This document shows, one piece after another, positions 59,869 through 64,000 of a stretch of 64,000 bases of DNA; within the stretch, counting starts at the first letter, position 1; every line of letters begins with the position of its first letter. Location: positions 56,503,586 through 56,567,585 of the forward strand of contig CM067082.1 of NCBI GenBank assembly GCA_034008185.1. Direction: 5' to 3'. Under the pieces are notes generated by a model, which did no database searches, was not told the DNA's origin, and worked only from the letters and a program-made list of their open reading frames with translations. Origin of the DNA: Gorsachius magnificus (Eukaryota > Chordata > Aves > Pelecaniformes > Ardeidae). The position numbers and the translations under genes were made by a program.

Positions 59869-62800
59869 GTAAGGGAGCCCGCCGGGCCGCGCACGCCCCG
59901 TCCGGTCCCGTCCCGCCCCGGGGGAGGGGGGTGTTCTCGACCCGGCGCTCGCAGGGCCCGGCCGCGGAAACACGGGGCTCGGTGTGGCGGCCGCCTTTCC
60001 CCCAAGTGCGGGCCCCCTTCCCCAGGTGCCGGCCCGACGCCTTCCCCTCGAGGGCCTTCCCGCCCGCGTCCCCTTTTGGGGGGGTGGCGGTGGCCCCTTC
60101 CCGCCCGGCCGGCCTGTCGCCCCGCAGCCCCGGGTGGGTGGCTGGGCCGCGGGAGCCGCCGTGCGCGGCTTCGCGGGGGGAAGAAGCTCCCGGGGTTTAT
60201 GGCGAGGGAGCCCTTGGCGCCAAACTTCCCAGCTCTTGATGGAAAGATCGTGGAGGCCCTAATGGTCCTTGCAAGTTCTGAGAAGGTGTTGGGTTATCCT
60301 GTTTCAGTCTAACTAACAGCAAGGAACGTAGTTTAAGAAAAAAAAAAAAAAAGAGAGAGAAATAGGGATGGTTGGTAAAACAGGTTATTGTGCGCAAGTC
60401 TTGGGTGTTTCATGTAGGGAAACAGAACTATTTCAAGAGTTGAAAAGTTGCGTAGTCTGTATCCAGTGTAGTCGATGGGACTTCAAAATACTATTCCAGA
60501 CCATAGTCTGATGAACTCCAGATTGCTGTCATGCCTTCATCCAGAAACCCTCTGTGATGTTAGATCTGAGGAAGTTAATGCCTTGTTTCTCGAGGAGTAC
60601 CCCTGGAGCACGCTGTGTGTTTTGCTCCTCACACAGCAAACTGGAAAGCGACCTCCTAGTTCTGTAGTGTGCTGCCTTATTCATGGTGCAGTCATCTGTA
60701 CGAGTCTTGGAGGTAATTGAATGCCTGCTGTCTTTTAATGCATAAATGTGTAAAAGGGAGGAAAACAAGCTATTTAGGCTGCACTGTTATTATAGGCCCA
60801 TCCTTGGCATTGAACTCTTGAGTGTTGAAGCAAGGCAGTTGTTAAGTCTGTGTCATTGGCAAATACATGTGCTAAGCTTAATTGTAGCTTGGAGTGTGAA
60901 GAAACATAGCATCTGGTGGAAAGCGATTGCACTGCCTTTTAGAAACTGAATTATTACTACCCGAAGTTATCTTCCCATGTTAAAATAATACACAGTTACT
61001 CTTACTTTAGTTTTAAGGTGTATTTTGTCAGTCGTTTCATTCTTTCCGAGGTCCTCTAAAAATCCAGATCTAGTAGAGCAGATTAGTACTGTTAGTGTCA
61101 ATACTTGAAGCTGGTAACTTAACCTCATAGAAGTTAGACAGTGGTAGTGTATCAGAGGCATAATCCTCAAGTGATGTGTTGTAATGAAGAAATGCTGATG
61201 GCTTCTGTAGACGGGCAGATTTAATTAAATATACAGTACAGTTAAGGAGGTAGAACTAATAGTGGAACATATTCTTTATAAATTCTCCAGATCTATCTAT
61301 TGTTTTGAACTCACGTGCATCTTCTTTGGGTTGACCTACATTAAGGGTTCCTTCCAGGCTGGACTGCTCTCTGTAACTAGGGTAAGCTTCCTGATGTGGC
61401 CCTTCAGAAGTGAGAGGAGGTACTCTGGATCCCGGTCCAGACTTCGAGTCTGGTGCCTTGTAAGCGAAACTGATTTGCTAGATAACAGAGACAGTGACTG
61501 AAGCAGAGAAGCTTCCTTATTTTAGAAAAGAAACAGGAAATAAACGGTGGTGTGCTGCTAGACAGAAGATTAAGTAATGTTTGATATACAAACTGTGCCA
61601 ACATAAAGCAGCATAGGGAAGTCAACTTGTGCCAAAATACATGTAGAAAGACTTGACAGTAACGGCATTCTTTCAAGGTCCTCTGACTAAACTTGAGAGC
61701 TGTTGAGATTCCCCCAGATCCTCCGTCTGCTAAATGAAAGCGCTTACCACAGTCAGCTCGCACCCTGCTTTTTTGCACTCTAGAGTAAGCAAAGGTAACC
61801 TCTGCTATTTGCATTTCACCTAGATTGAAAATAACCCACACTCCAAACTGACCTGAGGTCAGACTTCGATACCCAGTTGAAATCATGAAGCGCTTTCTTT
61901 GACACTGTTTACTGCAGCGGCTTTCAAGAATTACAAGTGGAGTGTTTTGAAACATTGTTGAAAACCCTGTGACTGATCCAATTTCAGAGGAAGTTATGTA
62001 AACTGAATACACCTTGAGATGAAATTTGAAAAGATGATGTAACTGAACAACTAAAATTTGCTGTATCTACCTTGTATTACCGAAGCTGTATTTTAAAAGG
62101 TGTGCTAGAATACGTATTTGCTCCCTTCCCTTGATATTAATGGTCTCAACCTTATGTTTATGTTTTTATACTAAGCCAGGGGAAGTACAGGCGAAACAGA
62201 ACAACATTGAACACCTTAACCTTTCGTAGGAAAGTGTACAGGCTACTTGGAGGTCTTCTCTGATAGTGGAAGAATTGCAAATGTCCCAAACCTTTGGCTG
62301 TCTCCTGGCCCTAAGTGCTGTTTAGGATAATAAGGCCATGTCATTGAAGAGTGGAGTGTTTCTGCTGAAAAGGGGAGGTGTGGTGTGGATTCCATTAAAA
62401 AAGATACAGTATTTGAATGCTAATTTAAGAAGACTACATTGCAAGATTGGTGAAGTAAATTCTGTAATAAAAACACGTCAACATGTCTTCAGTCTCATCT
62501 CAAATACTGAAGTTCTTTGAAAGTGTTCAAAAATAGCTTGGCAGATTTCAGCGCATTATTCATAACGGCACACGATGTGCTGTTGATCTAAAATTCTTTT
62601 GATGTATTTATTTTGGGCATTAAATTAGTTGCATAGAATATTGTGTCTGCTTAATCTGCTATTTACATAGTACTGACAATACTCAATATGCTCAAATATT
62701 TACTGATTTTTGCATGTGGTTGTCAGATGAGGAATAGATGTTGCTGTTTACAATTTTACATGCTAGGTCTGAATGTTTGTTCTTACTATTAGGTTATAAC

Positions 62801-64000
62801 TTATTTTTATTACTTGTTTGGGCAAAGAAATTGTTTTTAGAAATGTTCCTCTGTATCTGCAGCAATGTAAAATTACTCTCTTCACGCCAGTGTTAAATCC
62901 AGAGTAGTTGAGGTAACTTTTTTTCTATAATGGAATAATGCTTGTGCCAGGGTAGTATTGGCATCATATTAGCTTTGTCAACAAACATAAATATACATAC
63001 GTTTGTTTTCTTTTAAAATAAAACTTGATCTCCACTCATGATTTCTTACCTGATGCCCATGCCACCTGCATAATTCACACAGGAACAGAATCCAAAGCTA
63101 TCGCTTGGAGGTTTTTCAGACTCTTGGCAATTAAAAAGTATGCCAAATTCATCATGAAAAAGGGTGATCTTTCCAAAGGTAGTGGATAAATACTCGTTAC
63201 CACATTTGTGAGAAGATGTAAAGATGGGTGGGGAAGGAAGAGTTTCCTCTCCTCCTCCCCCCCCCAGCTAGTTCTTATCCCGAAATAAATACATCTTAAT
63301 TCAGATCTCCATAGTGGTAGTGTTATAATTTATATATTAGTTTTTAAAAATAGTGCTATCTCACCCTCTTTTTCATCAGAGTCCCTTTATTTAACAAAGG
63401 CCTCTCTTCTTTTCCCAGCATCTGCCCTGCTCAGTCTCATGGTTGTCTGTCCCGCATGCATCCACCAAATCTTAGCTCATTCCCAATCTCTCTGCTGTTT
63501 TTTTTTTTCTTCCGTGACAGATCTACAAAATTCCTGTACTCAGCGGTATTTCCTGTTCATCTAATTTTGCCGCAGACATTACGCTTCTCTCTGGGTTTTA
63601 ATCTCTGAACCGGAGGTTCCTCCTGCTCGCCCAAACCTGAGGCCCTGCACTGACTCACCTCTCAGGCAGCTGACTCTCCTGCTCCCTCAAATCAAGTTGA
63701 GCTCCTTGGCTTTTCTTTTACGTCATGGCTTAGTATGTCAAGTTTCTGAGGCCTAGTCTTATCCTTCAGCTCTTTTTCTACCAGGTCTGAAAGCATCCTG
63801 GGTGCCTTGTGCGTTGCTGGCTCCTTTCAGCAGCTATTCATAGAAAACGACAGTGCCGCTTGCAGTAAACACTTAAAGCTTCCTTCAGTCCCCGTTTACA
63901 TGCAAAACCGTCAGTAGAGCTACTCAGCTAAGTTTGTAATGGGAAGTTATGTTGTGGATCAGGATGGGAATGTTGTGACCTGTGATCTGTTTTGGATTAA
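59869..64000 (+). other. RAB12: RAB12 intron 1 (partial, to right edge)
   Basis: It begins GTAAGG. I looked for exon 2, which should start with the rest of the Gly codon and VDFKIK, and did not find it. It contains an A-rich run near 60340-60361 and a 202-codon antisense frame at 61404-62012 without a recognisable domain. No named transposon is seen. Confidence 0.75.

Larger units (their letters stand above)
59130..60180. promoter_or_regulatory. RAB12: CpG island with RAB12 promoter and exon 1
   Basis: About 1 kb is extremely GC-rich with dense CG dinucleotides, in sharp contrast to both flanks. It surrounds the first coding exon of RAB12, as expected for a housekeeping promoter. The long open frames on both strands here, up to 402 codons, follow from the GC content, which makes stop codons rare. 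The transcription start cannot be placed from sequence alone. Confidence 0.85.

Noticed and set aside
59081..60005. 260- and 287-codon antisense frames over the CpG island
   Set aside because: Pro/Arg/Ala-rich shadow frames of GC-rich DNA with no domain or start context.
59031..60239. 402-codon open frame on + covering RAB12 exon 1
   Set aside because: Only the part from about 59625 to the donor at 59868 is homologous to RAB12. The rest is kept open by extreme GC content and runs straight past a good splice donor into the intron.
60475..60500. GACTTCAAAATA, resembling the DFKI start of RAB12 exon 2
   Set aside because: No acceptor AG in the right phase, and the following sequence does not continue into the Rab switch I region.
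61425..61460. Short GC-rich stem around GGTCCAGACTTCGAGTCTGG, tRNA-like at first sight
   Set aside because: No cloverleaf, no acceptor stem pairing and no A/B box spacing.

Overview
This window is vertebrate nuclear DNA from a bird. The evidence is long introns with GT-AG splice sites, several CR1 LINE fragments with the avian-type 3' end (repeats of ATTCTATG), and ERVL-type solo LTRs of families I know from bird genomes. The species cannot be fixed from the sequence alone. All gene calls are from reading the sequence and from memory of the families; no search was run.

Layout. (1) Positions 1 to about 18500 hold the 3' end of a receptor protein tyrosine phosphatase gene on the + strand, best identified as PTPRM (RPTP-mu). 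Nine coding exons spanning 1401-17653 encode the last 408 residues: most of catalytic domain D1 from just before the WPD loop, the linker, all of pseudo-catalytic domain D2, and the C-terminus. A 3' UTR with two AATAAA signals follows. (2) Positions 18500 to about 59000 are intergenic. I found no credible protein-coding gene there. The stretch holds two ERVL-like solo LTRs in opposite orientation (20949-21521 and 22409-22972), a repeat island at 36500-46312 (two longer solo LTRs flanking CR1 fragments), a partial LTR near 54400, another CR1 fragment at 56880-57609, a tetranucleotide microsatellite and a purine/pyrimidine-alternating tract. (3) A CpG island of about 1 kb starts near 59130 and contains exon 1 of RAB12 on the + strand, with the G1/P-loop GSRGVGKTS. 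The rest of RAB12 lies beyond the right edge, and 59869-64000 is its first intron.

The order PTPRM then RAB12 in the same direction matches the neighbour order I recall from human chromosome 18, which supports PTPRM rather than its paralogues PTPRK, PTPRT or PTPRU. The two genes are not functionally linked by anything seen here. PTPRM is a homophilic adhesion receptor phosphatase at cell contacts, and RAB12 is a small GTPase of endosomal and lysosomal traffic.

No CRISPR array, rRNA, tRNA or bacterial or phage system is present. The items most worth checking are the apparent absence of an AUG at the expected RAB12 start, four solo LTRs with recognisable 5-bp target duplications, the matched intron positions in the two phosphatase domains, and a compact palindrome cluster in the last PTPRM intron. 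No undescribed biological system was found.
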